From NCBI GenBank assembly GCA_001936135.1, contig CP012811.1:2728001-2792000 (forward strand): a stretch of DNA of 64,000 bases, given 5' to 3'. A program made the translations under genes and the position numbers. The DNA comes from Saccharomycopsis fibuligera x Saccharomycopsis cf. fibuligera (taxonomy: Eukaryota; Ascomycota; Saccharomycetes; Ascoideales; Saccharomycopsidaceae). The notes below the pieces were generated by a model that worked only from the letters and a program-made list of their open reading frames with translations, searched no databases and was not told the DNA's origin. This document shows positions 49,004 through 61,090 of the stretch, piece by piece. How positions within the stretch are numbered: the stretch's first letter is position 1; every line of letters starts with the position of its first letter.

Positions 49004-50255
49004 CTTATTTCTTGTTTGTGCTTCTGCTTCTGCTTCTGCTAATGATGAAAATATTTGATGTGTTAAAAAATTATAACAGTTAAGAAATGAACGAGATTCG
49101 AGACCACAAACAACGAGTTGCTGAATTGGTCTCATTTATAGCAAAAATGCTTGTGTGTGTTCCCATCATTGTCATAATCACGTTAATTAGCTTTGTTTGT
49201 TTTCCCCCCTATAGGCATGTCATCAAATGATAACAAATCCAAACATGCATGAATATTCAAATCAATTCAAATCCAGTCCTCCGCCTGTCCCAATTCGCGC
49301 CAGCAATTATTTCTGGCACCCTAATATCATGGCATATCCTATAACACGCAATATTTTCAGAGTAGCATCATGTTATGTTTTTGTGAGCAATATACGCCAG
49401 CAGTTTCCTTGCATAATTTACTGCAAGCCATATATCAAAAACTATAGAACATGTAATGGAAAAAAAAAAATCGCAAAGGATATCAGTAAACAGTTCATGG
49501 CATTGTAACACTCTAACATTCTAATAGGCACAGCCAATAGATATCATTACATAAACGAGCCAAGTATTGTAATAAGTGCAATAGAGACAAGATAACACAT
49601 GAGTAAGAAAACAAAAAGTCGTAGTCATTGATAACATAACAGAACGTAACATAGCATAGCAAAGCATAATTCTTCTAAAAATGTGGATATGAAAAAGTAC
49701 AAAAAAAAAGAAAAGAAAAAAAAAAGAAAAACATAAACAGATTTTGAAAACAATAAAAAAAAAAAAAAAAAAAAAAAAAAAACAAGGAGCAAACATTTGT
49801 GAATATAAATGACAATAAACAAATGAAAATAATACCGCCAATGAATAAAAAAAAACGTATATCCATATTTCATCAATATCGAAAGAAAATAATATAAATC
49901 CCGTCAAATGAAAAATAAGCCCAGTTTTTTTTTCCGCTCTTTTCTTTAGCGCAAATAAACAGTGCAACAAGTTGAAATGTTAGATAGAAAGACAAAAGCA
50001 AGAAAACATAAAGTTGTGTAGAACAAAAGCAAAACAAAAAAAAATTAAACCGGAATGTAAAGTATGACCAAAAATGAGGTTGAAATGAATAAAAGCATAA
50101 AAGAAATGAAAACCGGAATGTGAATTGTGATTGATAGATGATAAATAGATAGGCAGATTGCAGATTGCAGATTGCAGATTGCTCAAAGGGGGAAAAAAAT
50201 AATAAAAATTAAAAATGCATAATTCATGAAAAAACAAAAAAAAAGAAAATTCCCC
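49004..50255. other. 1.25 kb intergenic region
   Basis: This holds the promoter of the DIP1984-family gene and the 3' flank of the C2H2 regulator. It contains a poly-A tract (about 49756-49782) and an AGATTGC tandem (about 50154-50180). A 93-codon frame at 49227-49508 has no recognisable features. Confidence 0.6.
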
Positions 50256-53200
50256 TCAAATGGACATTCCACTTGCAGTTGGCGTATTATTTTCTGTTGT
50301 TTTGGAAATCACCACAGATCTAGCCTTCAATGCTTCAGCAAACAACATTGCTGCTGGCCAAATTGGAGCATCAGCCAAAATTCTAACACCCAAATACAAA
50401 CACTTTGAACTCAATCTGCTACTTTTGATAAATCTCAAAAACCGTTCCATTCCAGCATCTGGATCCTCGGTTGCCGTCGATTGATGAAATTCTTCATGTA
50501 AATTCAAGTTCCTCTGAGTAAAATCAAGGGCACCATTTGCTTGAATCTTCAAAAATTCAGAAAATGTCTTGGTGTTAGCATTATCTGGAGTTAGTGTGGT
50601 GCTGACCTTATTTAGAACGTTAGCCACGCGAATGAATAGTGCAGTGTCGGCAGCAGTTAACCAGCTTCTTCTACTAGCAAGTAAGAATAAGTTAGGATTG
50701 CTGTTGGAAGACAACGAGTTTGGACTAGGGTTGGAACTATTAGCGACACTATTACTAAGACTACTTCCATTAGCAGTCGCTGCCACAGTTTGTGCCGTCA
50801 AAAGTTCAATTGCATAGAGATACTCTGACAAGAACAAAATTGCAGTAAATGTGCATGTTAAAAAGAAAATTGGAGTCTTGCGAGATGTCTTTTGAGCATC
50901 GTTGAACACTGAAATCAAGTCGATCCAAAGCTCAACAATACTAATGGAATATTTGGCACTTTCACGAAGTGCTTCGGGATCACTTTCAATTTTGCCTAAT
51001 TGTTCATTCATACCATCCCAATTCTTGACCCATACGTTTTCCAAAATTGGAGTAACGCTAAGACAAAGTCTTATTTTTGCAAAATATAACAATGGTAAAA
51101 TCAATTTAAGCACCGGAGACTTGTTGATGAGCTCCAAATTGGAAGAGTTTGGAATCAAAATGCCTTCATTTCTTATAAAAAGTAGTTCCCAGTATTTGAT
51201 CAACGATTCCAATGTTGGTCGATCATTCATTCTCCACTTCATTGCTTTGATTTCGGCACTAGTGGTGTCATTTTTGCCAAGTTCTACTCTGCGTTCATGA
51301 ATTGATTGATGAATGTACATGAGCAAACTCAACGTAGCTCTAAGCCCGACCCGCTTATTAGTCAAGTCCACATAATTGTGGTTACTCAATGAGGCCAATA
51401 ATTCGGAAAAACTTTCACCATTGCTAACTTGGATCAATGTGAATTTCGAATCAATGACAATGTGATCACTAATAAGCAATTGGAACCATTTTTGATAATT
51501 GCTTGCTTTCCAAAGCTCTTCATTAATACATGGTGAACCACATTTGATGTCTTCCGATTTCAATACAATTGGGGCACCAATAAGAGTATCAAACAACACG
51601 GAAATCAACAAGATAGTATGTACTGTTCTAATCCGAGATTGAGCCAAAATGAAATAATCAAAATCGTTTTTCAAAATCACTGGAGTATTATTGTTGTTGT
51701 TGTCATTATTCCCGCTTGGATCAAACACTGGAGGCGGAGTTAAGAATTGTTCCAATGGCAAATGCAACGAGCATTTCTTGACCAAGTAAATCAACGAGTT
51801 CAATTGTTTGGCAATCGATTTGTTCAATGATTCGTCATTGTTGAAAATGCCCAAAAACATATTCAAAGTCAAACACTGGATAAGCCATAATGGGATATCG
51901 TCATTCTGAAAATTCTTGTTAGATTCCAAAAAGTGGTGAATATAGAATTTGGAAACACCAAACAACAACAATGAATTAGATGAGTGGAAAGAGTACAAAG
52001 CACCAATGGCAGCCACTGCAAGCAAAAGCGGAATATTATGCACACTGGACTCTATTGATGGCAAGTGAATAAAGGGGAAATAATTGTCAAACTCTTTGCA
52101 ATAAAGAAAAATATAAGAGTTAAGTTCGCCAATGCTAGGAAACTGATTATCATTCAAATGATTGTTAGTCAAGATATGGTTTCGAATATCTTTTGTGAAA
52201 AGATCAAAATTGAAATTGGCTGGATAACTACTATTCATGGAGAACGCATTGAAAAGCAGAGATGAGCTAGGACTTTGAGTTGCGGTTGTGCTAGCAGTAG
52301 TTCTACCGCCGGCACTGCCAGCGTTGCCACTACCACCGCCGTTGCCACTTTGACTGCTATTGACAGCAGAAACGCTGCTGGATGTGACATTCATCTTTGG
52401 TGCAACTGATGCTGCGGGACTGTTGTTGTGACTGTTGTTGTGACTATTGGCAATAACTTGTTGCTGGAACAAGTCTAATTGACGATCTCTGAATAACGAA
52501 GGGATATCCGTAGTAGCCATCTTTGATTTCTCCTTCTTTATTGAAGATGCTTTACTGACACGGCCAGATTTGATTTTAGACTTGTTGGCAATGCTGATGT
52601 CCGAAGCAGAGTTTGGAGTACCAGCCAGAGATGGGGTATTGATTTTAGCACTTGTAGATGTTGACATTGGCGCAGACTGTTGATGTTGTAGATGACCGTA
52701 TTGATGGTGCTGCTGCTGCTGCTGTTGTTGTTGTTGTTGTTGTTGTTGTTGTGGATGATGATGTAGACGAGGCTGTTGCTGTTGTTGTTGTTGTTGTTGT
52801 TGTGGATGGTGATGATGATGATTCATGTCCACAAACCCAATGTGATTGATATCAAAATTCAAATCAAATGGGGTTTTGATAAACTCATCCAACCAATTTT
52901 CCTGTAATGGTTCATTCGGGTTGTTATTATTACTATTATTATTAGTATTATTATGACTATTGAATGCATTCTTTTTGTCACCGACGTTTGTATCAGCGCT
53001 GTCAGCTTTATCAGCTTTATCATTGACCTGCTTATCGTTTGAAGCAGCATCGTTCTTATGATTATGATGATCACCATTACTCTGATGGTGATAGCTCTTA
53101 TAATCATCAAATCCGGCACCACCGCCAGCACCTCCAAGATGCAAGTATTCTTGCAAGATTGGAATATCAAGGAAGAAATTACCGTTATGATGGGCTTGAC

Positions 53201-54290
53201 CATTTCCTTGAGGGTTATTGTGCTGTTGAAGATGGTTCCGGTATGCTTCAATGGATGGAGACACCAAACCAAAATTGTAAGGAGTGGTTGGCATATCAAA
53301 GTGATGGAAATTGTTCTTGCCAGTATTATCACTATTCTTAAATGGGTTATTGAAATAATCAGTCTCTTCAGGATGATGATGATGTTGTTGTTGATGGTGG
53401 TGGTGGTGGTGATAAGCATTGTGAGAACCTTCTTTGTGACCTGATTCATTCAAAGAAAATTTCTCCAAAGCTTCCCAGTCAATACCCAAGGCATCAACGT
53501 CCATACCAGAAAGCAAAGCTTTAGAAGCAAGCTCCGTTGCTGAAAGTTGTGGGGTAGAAAATCCAACTTGATGTGGGGCCTCGGGGATATCGTGATCATG
53601 AATCGTTTTTGCTTCATCAGGCAAAGTGTAAGACACTGCAGACGCCGCTGAGAAAGAGGCGTGGCGATGATGCGAAGCTGCTGGATAACGATGATGTTGC
53701 TGATGTTTCTGGTGTTCATCTTCATGATCAGTAGGTATGTTTTGCTTGTCATGATGACTACTTTTATCGCTAAACATTTGAAAAGATGCTAGCAAATCTT
53801 CAGTATCGTGATGAGCCGCTACAGCTGTTTGTGGTTGCGCAGTCGATGTAGGTGGATGACTTGATTTGTTATTGTTAGCACTGGTTCCAACATTATTTTG
53901 AGTGTTATTGTTCGTCTCTTGAGCAGCAAACTTCAAGCTCTTTTTGCTTGCTCCCGAATTGATCTTTCTTAATGGAATATTGCTATCTACTCTGGACAAA
54001 TTACTGCTAGTGAGTTGCATTGGTGGGGGCGCTGGCACATCATTAGTTGCGGTTCTTGACATGGAATTCAATGTGGAGACAGGACTGAATGGGTTGCTAT
54101 TGTATAAAGAGTCGTTTGGCGAAGTGGAATCGGAATTTGTAGAGTTGTCTTGACTGACAGAGGTGTTACTGTTGAGTTTTTTCAAGTTGTTATTGTTCAC
54201 TTCGTTTTGACCCTGCTGTTGGAAAGGTACTTGAGGTTGTTGCTGTTGATGGTGCAGGTAAGGGTGTTGACATGATGGCTGTTGTTGTTG

Positions 54291-54330
<40 letters not shown>

Positions 54331-55583
54331 GGCTGCGGCTCCTGTCTTACATGAAAGTCTACTTGGTTATGGAATGGAGGGCCATGTCCATTGAACTGTG
54401 GCATGTTGTTAGAATTTGGCATAAACCCGGGAATATTTGGTATATCAGGCATGAAGTTCGTAGGAAAGGGCGGTCTGTTGTTGTTGTTGTTGTTGTTATT
54501 ATTATTATGATTATGATATTGATGATTTTCATCTTCTGGTTTGCTATTACTAAATGGAGATGGCTTGTTAAAGGCAGGAGCGTCTGGATTGCTAGTGTTG
54601 GAAGTAGTCTTTTTTAGCTTATTGTTGGCGATTGATGGCAAACTGTTCTGACCAGGAAGAGGTTTGATCTTGTCAGTATTATTTTTGTGTTCAATGATAT
54701 GGCTATTGTAATTTTTTGTTCTTGCCTTGAAGTTTTTTCCTTCATTTTCGTTGACATTTGCTGGAGCAGAGTTTGGTCCACTATTCTGGCCACCGTTTGC
54801 GCCATTATCGCCAGCATTGGTGCTATTGATGGTAGCATTACTGTTATTATTACTGCTATTATTACTGATGCTAGCGGCCCCCTTTGGATCAATATTGATG
54901 GTATTTGAAACCAAACTAGCATGAAGTTTCTGCTGATGTCTAAGCACCAAATCTCTTCTAGCAAAACAGCGGCCACAAGCAGCACACTGGAATGGCTTTT
55001 CATTGGTGTGAGAGCGTTCATGTCTTTTTAAATGCTCTAATCTGGCAAAAGCTCTGGTACAAGTCAAGCACACGTGAGGACGAGGTCTGTCAGTTTTGAT
55101 GATGGCGGACTTTTTTGGAATTGGCTGGGTGGCTTTGATGGACATTTGAGGGTTTGCACTGCCAGATGGCTGTGCACTATTAGCGCTGATACTACTGTTT
55201 AGAGCCTGAGAAGGGCCGTTTGTAGCGTTATTGGCACCAGCGGCGCCAGCGGCGCCAGCGGCGCCAGCGACAGTATGTGGAGGATGCGGCGGCTGCGGCG
55301 GCGGCGGCGGAACGGCTGTATTCGCTGACAAATTTGCGGCTGCTGGAGCGGAACGCTGTGGTTGTGATTGTGGTTGTGGTTGTGGTTGTGGTGTTGGGTG
55401 GAGGAAAGTGTTATTGAGATGGTGCTGCTGGTGGTCCATAGTGAATCTTGATGCAAAGAGCGATGGGTTTGGCGGGGGCTGCTGGTTATTGTTGTTGTTG
55501 TTGTTGGTGGTCGTGGTGCTTGTGTTGTTGTTGTCCTGGGGTTGGTTGCTGTTTTTGTGCGGCGCGGTCAAGGACGAGGACAT
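50256..55583 (-). CDS. Adr1-type C2H2 zinc-finger transcription factor with fungal-specific regulatory domain
   Basis: The first ATG is at 55583 (MSSSLTAPHKNSN), giving 1775 residues. Two C2H2 fingers lie at about 172-221 (HVCLTCTRAFARLEHLKRHERSHTNEKPFQC.., then CAACGRCFARRDLVLRHQQKLH), with C-X2-C-X12-H-X3-H and C-X2-C-X12-H-X4-H spacing. The linker and finger style match Adr1-type regulators. Residues about 1180-1650 resemble the fungal-specific middle homology domain (FCKEFDNYFPFIHLPS; LLLAVAAIGALYS; ATLSLLMYIHQSIHERR). Between and around them are extreme Asn, Gln, His, Pro and Ala runs, including His-rich blocks near 740-750 and 925-970. Adr1-type factors control carbon-source or lipid/ergosterol genes depending on species; the target set here is unknown. 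The 860-bp upstream region is shared divergently with PAH1. Confidence 0.85.
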
Positions 55584-56443
55584 GGCGGAGACTGATTTCA
55601 AGGGCAGAGAGAAAGAGCAGAAGGAAGAAAGAAAGATGGCGTGCTGAGTAATGAGAAAAAGGACACTGCTTCAGATGTGCTTAGGGGGGGAAAGGGTGTT
55701 GGAAAGGGAGTGGTGTATTGTATTGTATTGAATTGTATTGTGTTGTACTGTATTGTATTATTATAATGTGTCGAATGTGATTGAATGATTAAACGATTAA
55801 ATGAATTATTTTGATTATTGACTGATTGACTAGACTGTGCTAGGAATCCGAAGCGTTTTCGGTTTCTTTTTTTTTTTTTTTTTTTTTTTTTTCTTGTTTT
55901 TTTACTTTTCTTTCTTTCTTTCTTTCTTTATTTGGAGAGAAGAGAAAAAAAAAAAAAAAAAAAAAGTTTGCAGCGTCAAAGTTTCTTTTCCGAGCGGCTG
56001 ATGCCAGGGCTGTCTGTTACTGATACTCAGAGAGGATGAGGATAAGGAGGAGGAAGTGGCAGTGGTCAGTTTCTGAACAGCGTTGTCCTCTGTTGCAGAT
56101 TGTACCCAGTGTGGTGCTACAAACCGGCTTATTGTGGTGGGCGCCGAGATTACATAAGCTATTAGCAATACAGGCTCCACGTGCGTGGTGTTGGCTAGAG
56201 TGGCATGTGGAAAAAAGAGAGAGAGAGAGAGATCCAATTTTTTTTTGTATGCAGCGACGGTACTAATGTTGAGCATTGGCAATTGCTCTAGATCATCATC
56301 GTCGCCCATCATCTTATCTTCCACATCACAACACACACAGACACACACGCACACAGAGCAGTCTCTCGCAAACCACCAAACCATTCGCCTCTTTGCCCTC
56401 CACTCATACCCTCGTTGCTTGTTTCGTCAATAAACGGCCGAGA
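55584..56443. other. Divergent promoter region between the C2H2 regulator and PAH1
   Basis: It contains TATTGTATTG-type repeats (55715-55760), a poly-T run (55867-55893), CTTT repeats (55912-55930), a poly-A run (55947-55965), a (GA)n tract (about 56216-56231) and a CACA-rich leader (56329-56356). No separate gene is seen. Confidence 0.6.
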
Positions 56444-59329
56444 ATGAATTATCTTTCCTCTCTCGCAAAGACATGGTCCTCCATCAACCCCGCCACTTTA
56501 AGCGGCGCTATCGATGTCATTGTCATTGAGGACGAAAAGGGCAACTTGAATTGCTCGCCCTTCCATATCCGTTTTGGCAAATTCCAATTGCTAAGGCCCT
56601 CGCAGAAAAAGGTTAACTTCAAGGTCAATGGGCACCTTACCAATATTCAAATGAAGCTCGGCGATGGCGGTGAAGCGTTTTTCGTTTTCCAGACCGCTGA
56701 TTCGGTTGATCGTATCCCAAACGACATGATGACTTCGCCAGTGGTCAGCGCGGTTTCGTCAGCCGCTTCATCACCATTGGGCTCGCCCTTGGCCTCACCT
56801 AAATCAGAACCTGAAAGTTTGGAAGAACCTCCATATTTGGACATTGGGCCCTCAGAAGAACCGGAACACATTGCCAGTACTACCACCAATAGCAACAATA
56901 CTACCAGCAGCAGCAAATTAAACTCGCCTATTCCACAACCATATTATAGAAGCTCGTTTGGCAATCCAAATGATCAGAACGGTGTAACGAAGTCATCAGA
57001 TGCTATTCTCGATGGTGCCGCCACTGCCTCGTCGCCCTCATTTACGTCGTCGTCTTACCCATCTGATAACATCTTGCCACCATCGCCTTCGTCATCCCCA
57101 CCTTCTGCTGCTGGACATCCTGCTGACCATCACTTGGTTTCGGAAATGAAAAAATCTCGAACCATGTCCAGCATTAGATCTTTGTCCCCAGGTAGAGCTC
57201 AAAAGCTTTCCAAGACATTAACTCTAAAGAATATACCTACCAAAATAGATTCCAATGGCGAGTTGGTGTTAGATATGAGCGGCTACAAAGCAAGTGAAGA
57301 AGACGTGCAAAATTACGATAACGTCATCAAAGATTTGCTCAAAGACGAATTTGGCCAAGATTTCGATTTAAGCGATATAATATCATATGATCAAGAAGGG
57401 AAAGTCAGAATATATAGCTCAGCTAATGAAGAAGACGATCCTAATGCTACTCAGCTTCTCAATGCTCCATTGATCACTTCTTCCAGTGATTTATCCGATG
57501 TTGAAGGTGCTACAACTGCGCCCGTTGAGTTACCATCTGGAAATACTACCCCAAGCAACACCGCTGGAAGTGATTACAGTGGCACTGGCACTGGCACTGG
57601 CACCGGCGCTGACACTGGCACCGGTTCTGGCACAACTGGTAGTGATAGTGGCTCTGCGGGAACCGATACTACCACCTCTTCTTCCACATCATCACTGTCT
57701 AGAATAAATTTTATCAAAACCTTGAGACTCACATCCGAGCAACTCAAATGCTTGAACTTAAGATATGGAGCTAACGATATGGAGTTCACCGTTGACAAAT
57801 CTAAATCCACAATCACGTCGAAAATTTTCCTTTGGAAGTATAATGTCCCGGTGGTGATTTCCGACATTGATGGCACAATCACCAAATCCGACGCTTTAGG
57901 CCATGTTTTCACCATGATTGGCAAAGATTGGACCCATTTGGGGGTCTCCAAACTTTTCTCCGACATTAAGTTGAACGGATATAACATCATGTACTTGACG
58001 GCAAGATCGGTTGGACTAGCAGATACCACTCGTGCATATTTGAACGGTATTGAACAAGATGGGGTCAAAATCCCCCAAGGGCCGGTTATATTGTCACCGG
58101 ATCGTACTATGGCGGCACTTCGAAGAGAGGTTATTTTGAAAAAACCAGAAGTTTTCAAAATCACTTGTTTGAAAGATTTGAGAACATTATATGGTAACAT
58201 CAATAAGACCCCATTTTATGCCGGTTTTGGTAACAGAATCACCGATGCTCTCAGCTATAGATCAGTGGATATTCCATCATCAAGGATTTTCACCATCAAT
58301 ACTGATGGTGACGTGCATATGGAGTTGTTGGAATTAGCAGGTTACAAATCTTCATACATTCACATTAATGAATTAGTAGACCATTTTTTCCCACCAGTGA
58401 ATGTTGATTCATTGAGCAGTGATGAGAAGAAGGATGGTGTTAATGTTTTCACCGATGAGAATTTCACAGATACAGTGTATTGGCGAGACCCAATACCCGA
58501 ATTTTCTGATTCCGAGGATGATGACGATAGTGTGAATCAAAATCCAAGTCCAAGTCAAAATGGCTCTGGAAACGCCGCTGGTGGTGGATCCAGTACAACC
58601 ACCAATACTACCGGAAATATTAATGATTCAAGCAGCAGATCCGCCTCAGCTCAACCACAGCAAAATATGCCTAAAAAGCCAGAAGTTTCAGCGACTGACT
58701 TGGAGGCATTAGCAGGAAACAAAATTATTGAAGATAAGCGTGACAGTATAGGCTCACTCAACAATAACTACCACAGTAACGGCCTGGGTAATAGCAATAG
58801 TCACGATCGCCGAAAGTTATCCTTATCACCAAATAAGAATGATACAATTAAGGATGCGGTAGAAAAGGGCAAACTTTTGCCAAACAGACACAATGACAGC
58901 ACAAGCAACAACAACAACAACAAAAACAACAATTACAATAGCAGCAACAGCCAAAACAACGACAAGAGCATTAATGCCAAAACAACTGGTAATCACAATA
59001 ATGCCAACAATACCCTAAACATCCTTAATGCGGAATATAACGATGACGGAGAAGAAAATGACCTGGACTATAGTCCTAGTGAATTATCTTTCGAGGATGA
59101 TTATTTGAACAATGATGATTTGATTGACGATGAATTTGATGAATATAATAACAGTGTTGATGATCTAGAAGGGCATTTCGATGATGAAGAAGAAGATGAT
59201 GAGGAGGACGAAGATGAGGATGAGGAACATAGTGATGAGAGTGATGAGGGCAGTGAACATAGTGGTGATGAAGCCAATAATGATATCGATAGTACCAAGA
59301 ATACGAAAAAAGTGTTGCCTAAGACGTAG
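56444..59329 (+). CDS. PAH1: Phosphatidate phosphatase (lipin)
   Basis: I take the ATG at 56444, where the lipin N-terminus begins (MNYLSSLAKTWSSINPATLSGAIDVIVIEDEKG), giving 961 residues. The frame is open 56 codons further upstream, but that part is CA-rich leader. The N-LIP domain spans about 1-105. The catalytic haloacid-dehalogenase domain carries DIDGTITKSD (Asp474, Asp476) after WKYNVPVVISD and continues GYNIMYLTARSVGLADTTR, GPVILSPDR and FYAGFGNRITDALSYR. The conserved acidic/Trp C-terminal motif appears as DTVYWRDPIPEFS. A long Asn-rich and Asp/Glu tail follows. Pah1 is the Mg2+-dependent enzyme that makes diacylglycerol at the ER/nuclear envelope and is controlled by phosphorylation. 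A GTGTGTGTG-type Gly/Thr repeat lies near 380-405. Confidence 0.95.
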   Translation: MNYLSSLAKTWSSINPATLSGAIDVIVIEDEKGNLNCSPFHIRFGKFQLLRPSQKKVNFKVNGHLTNIQMKLGDGGEAFFVFQTADSVDRIPNDMMTSPVVSAVSSAASSPLGSPLASPKSEPESLEEPPYLDIGPSEEPEHIASTTTNSNNTTSSSKLNSPIPQPYYRSSFGNPNDQNGVTKSSDAILDGAATASSPSFTSSSYPSDNILPPSPSSSPPSAAGHPADHHLVSEMKKSRTMSSIRSLSPGRAQKLSKTLTLKNIPTKIDSNGELVLDMSGYKASEEDVQNYDNVIKDLLKDEFGQDFDLSDIISYDQEGKVRIYSSANEEDDPNATQLLNAPLITSSSDLSDVEGATTAPVELPSGNTTPSNTAGSDYSGTGTGTGTGADTGTGSGTTGSDSGSAGTDTTTSSSTSSLSRINFIKTLRLTSEQLKCLNLRYGANDMEFTVDKSKSTITSKIFLWKYNVPVVISDIDGTITKSDALGHVFTMIGKDWTHLGVSKLFSDIKLNGYNIMYLTARSVGLADTTRAYLNGIEQDGVKIPQGPVILSPDRTMAALRREVILKKPEVFKITCLKDLRTLYGNINKTPFYAGFGNRITDALSYRSVDIPSSRIFTINTDGDVHMELLELAGYKSSYIHINELVDHFFPPVNVDSLSSDEKKDGVNVFTDENFTDTVYWRDPIPEFSDSEDDDDSVNQNPSPSQNGSGNAAGGGSSTTTNTTGNINDSSSRSASAQPQQNMPKKPEVSATDLEALAGNKIIEDKRDSIGSLNNNYHSNGLGNSNSHDRRKLSLSPNKNDTIKDAVEKGKLLPNRHNDSTSNNNNNKNNNYNSSNSQNNDKSINAKTTGNHNNANNTLNILNAEYNDDGEENDLDYSPSELSFEDDYLNNDDLIDDEFDEYNNSVDDLEGHFDDEEEDDEEDEDEDEEHSDESDEGSEHSGDEANNDIDSTKNTKKVLPKT

Positions 59330-59976
59330 CGAGTTTCCGTCTCTGTTTTCTGAGCCCCACTCTTTTTTTTAATTTTTATTTCTTTATTTTTTTATTTTAT
59401 TTTATTTTATTTTATTTTATTTTATTTTATTTTATTTTTATTCATTACTGTACTCACAACTCTCAGCCGTGTCATATAATCAATTCTCTTGATTAAATGA
59501 ACTAATCAATCAATTAATAAATGCATCTTTTATGAAATTTCTCACTTCACTTGTTGTGATATACTTGGATTTAGAACACCCGATGACATGTATCTGTAGT
59601 GGCATCCCCCCCCCCCCCCCCCCCTCAAAAAAAACAAACAAAAAAAACAAGCACACACAACCAACACCAGCGCTGTGAACAAACTCTTGCTTATCGGATA
59701 GTCAAATGGTTTCTCATAGACCATGGTTTTGACCAGTATTTACTCTTCAGTAACGCTTTCTGAAATATCTGGGTTCTTTAAAACATTTAAGTGCACAGAA
59801 TGGCCGGCGAAGCCCACTACTGAAAAACTCTACGCTTTAAATTCATTATAATTCTGCTCAGAGAGGAAAAAAATCTTTTATACAGGTATTAATATTGACG
59901 TTAACATTGACAGGTATCTAGTCATATAGACAGACAGACAGACAGACAGCTAGTTAGGCTGCTGAACATGTATGAA
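59330..59976. other. Convergent intergenic region, 0.65 kb, with TTTTA array and poly-C run
   Basis: This is the 3' flank of PAH1 and of the mitochondrial protein gene. It contains a TTTTA pentamer array (about 59391-59438), a 19-C homopolymer (59606-59624) and a CAGA tandem (about 59931-59949). No gene is seen. Confidence 0.65.
59606..59624. repeat. Homopolymer of 19 cytosines
   Basis: An uninterrupted C run is rare in this AT-rich genome, where homopolymers are otherwise A or T. Confidence 0.85.
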
Positions 59977-60708
59977 TCATAAAAACTTTGTAACTTTTCT
60001 TGTAGCTGCAACATCCTCCATTGCCCCAGGAACATCCTTCACCACTATTCTTTCAATGTCGTCGCTTTGCTGATGTTGCTGATGTTCCTGTTGTATTGTT
60101 TCCTGCCATTGTTGTTGTTGCTGCTGCTGAACAGAAATCAGATTTATATTATCCCCACTATGCACCTTAATATCTGTATCAGCCACAGATTCCCTAAACA
60201 ATTGGCTCAAACTCTCATTTAACCGTCTATCACTCTCTTCCGCCTCTTCTTCCTCATCGTCTTCATCATTCAATTTCTCCAACCCTTTATAATCCTTCTT
60301 CTTTAACAATTCATGATTCAAAAACACCTTGTTGATTCGCTTCAATTCTTTTTCCACATCAACGGCCTCACCGCTCTCTAGCCTCTGAATGGATTTTTCA
60401 AGAATGCTGATCTTTTGTCCATATCTTGAATCTAGCTCTGCTTGTTCCTTTTTGATGTTCATGATGTTAATGATTTGGGAGCCAAAGAGAAAAATTAGGG
60501 CAATAGGGTATACTAATGGGTGTTTGAAATTAAATCTCGAATTCTTTGATTTCGGCGTCGTCGTTGTTGTTGTAGTATTCTTGCTGCTGCCGAGGTTGAA
60601 TCTTGGGGTGCTGTAATGGATTGGTCTTTTTGATGTTGATCTCAATTTAGGAATGACAAAACGTTTCGGTATCGTTTGAGAGTAACAACGCATATTAGTG
60701 AAAACCAT
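59977..60708 (-). CDS. Mitochondrial membrane protein with one transmembrane segment and coiled coil
   Basis: The 243-residue protein starts with a basic, Ser/Thr-rich, acid-free segment (MVFTNMRCYSQTIPKRFVIPKLRSTSKRP), a likely mitochondrial presequence. A single membrane helix follows (about 64-84, PLVYPIALIFLFGSQIINI). Next comes a charged coiled coil (86-125, KKEQAELDSRYGQKISILEKSIQRLESGE) and an acidic stretch (DDEEEEAEES). It ends in a Gln-rich tail and RIVVKDVPGAMEDV. This layout resembles inner-membrane assembly factors such as Ina22 of the F1Fo ATP-synthase assembly complex. The specific identity is a guess, so I give no symbol. It is divergent from SEC11 across 382 bases. Confidence 0.75.
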   Translation of the reverse strand: MVFTNMRCYSQTIPKRFVIPKLRSTSKRPIHYSTPRFNLGSSKNTTTTTTTPKSKNSRFNFKHPLVYPIALIFLFGSQIINIMNIKKEQAELDSRYGQKISILEKSIQRLESGEAVDVEKELKRINKVFLNHELLKKKDYKGLEKLNDEDDEEEEAEESDRRLNESLSQLFRESVADTDIKVHSGDNINLISVQQQQQQQWQETIQQEHQQHQQSDDIERIVVKDVPGAMEDVAATRKVTKFL

Positions 60709-61090
60709 GATGTAACGTTATTGATTATTGTGCCAGTTCTACTAATTTTAATAGTGTAGTGGTGCCGAGCTCTATTACAATCATATATTAAGCATCATCA
60801 TAGTCATCGTTATAATGTATTTTTACTAGAATTAGATCATCGCAAATTTCAATTTTTCCAGAGTCTGTGACAGTCATGCATATGTGCTCTGGGCCACCAG
60901 CTGCCAGCTGAAGAAGGGAGGAAAAAATCCACCACGTATGAAACCGAAGCGAGCCAAAACAAAGTCGGTCGCTTGGAATAACATAACATACGTCAACACC
61001 AGCATCACGACAAGACAACAGCTGTTGATAGGTTAGTTGATTGTCCTAAAACTACTTTTAATAATCACGCAAAAACTCACACAAGCCACC
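60709..61090. other. Divergent promoter region between the mitochondrial protein gene and SEC11
   Basis: This is a 382-bp region shared by two outward-facing genes. I see no clear TATA box or repeat. An in-frame upstream ATG at 61037 precedes SEC11 but adds only a non-conserved leader. Confidence 0.5.

Noticed and set aside
49227-49508. 93-codon plus-strand frame starting MITNPNMHEYSNQ
   Set aside because: It has an ATG and mixed composition, but no recognisable motif or promoter signal; it could be revisited if transcribed.
55584-55601. Six-codon extension of the C2H2 regulator
   Set aside because: It begins with TTG, not ATG; the first ATG is at 55583.
56276-56443. N-terminal extension of PAH1
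   Set aside because: Lipins begin at the MNYL-type helix; the upstream codons come from a CA-rich leader.
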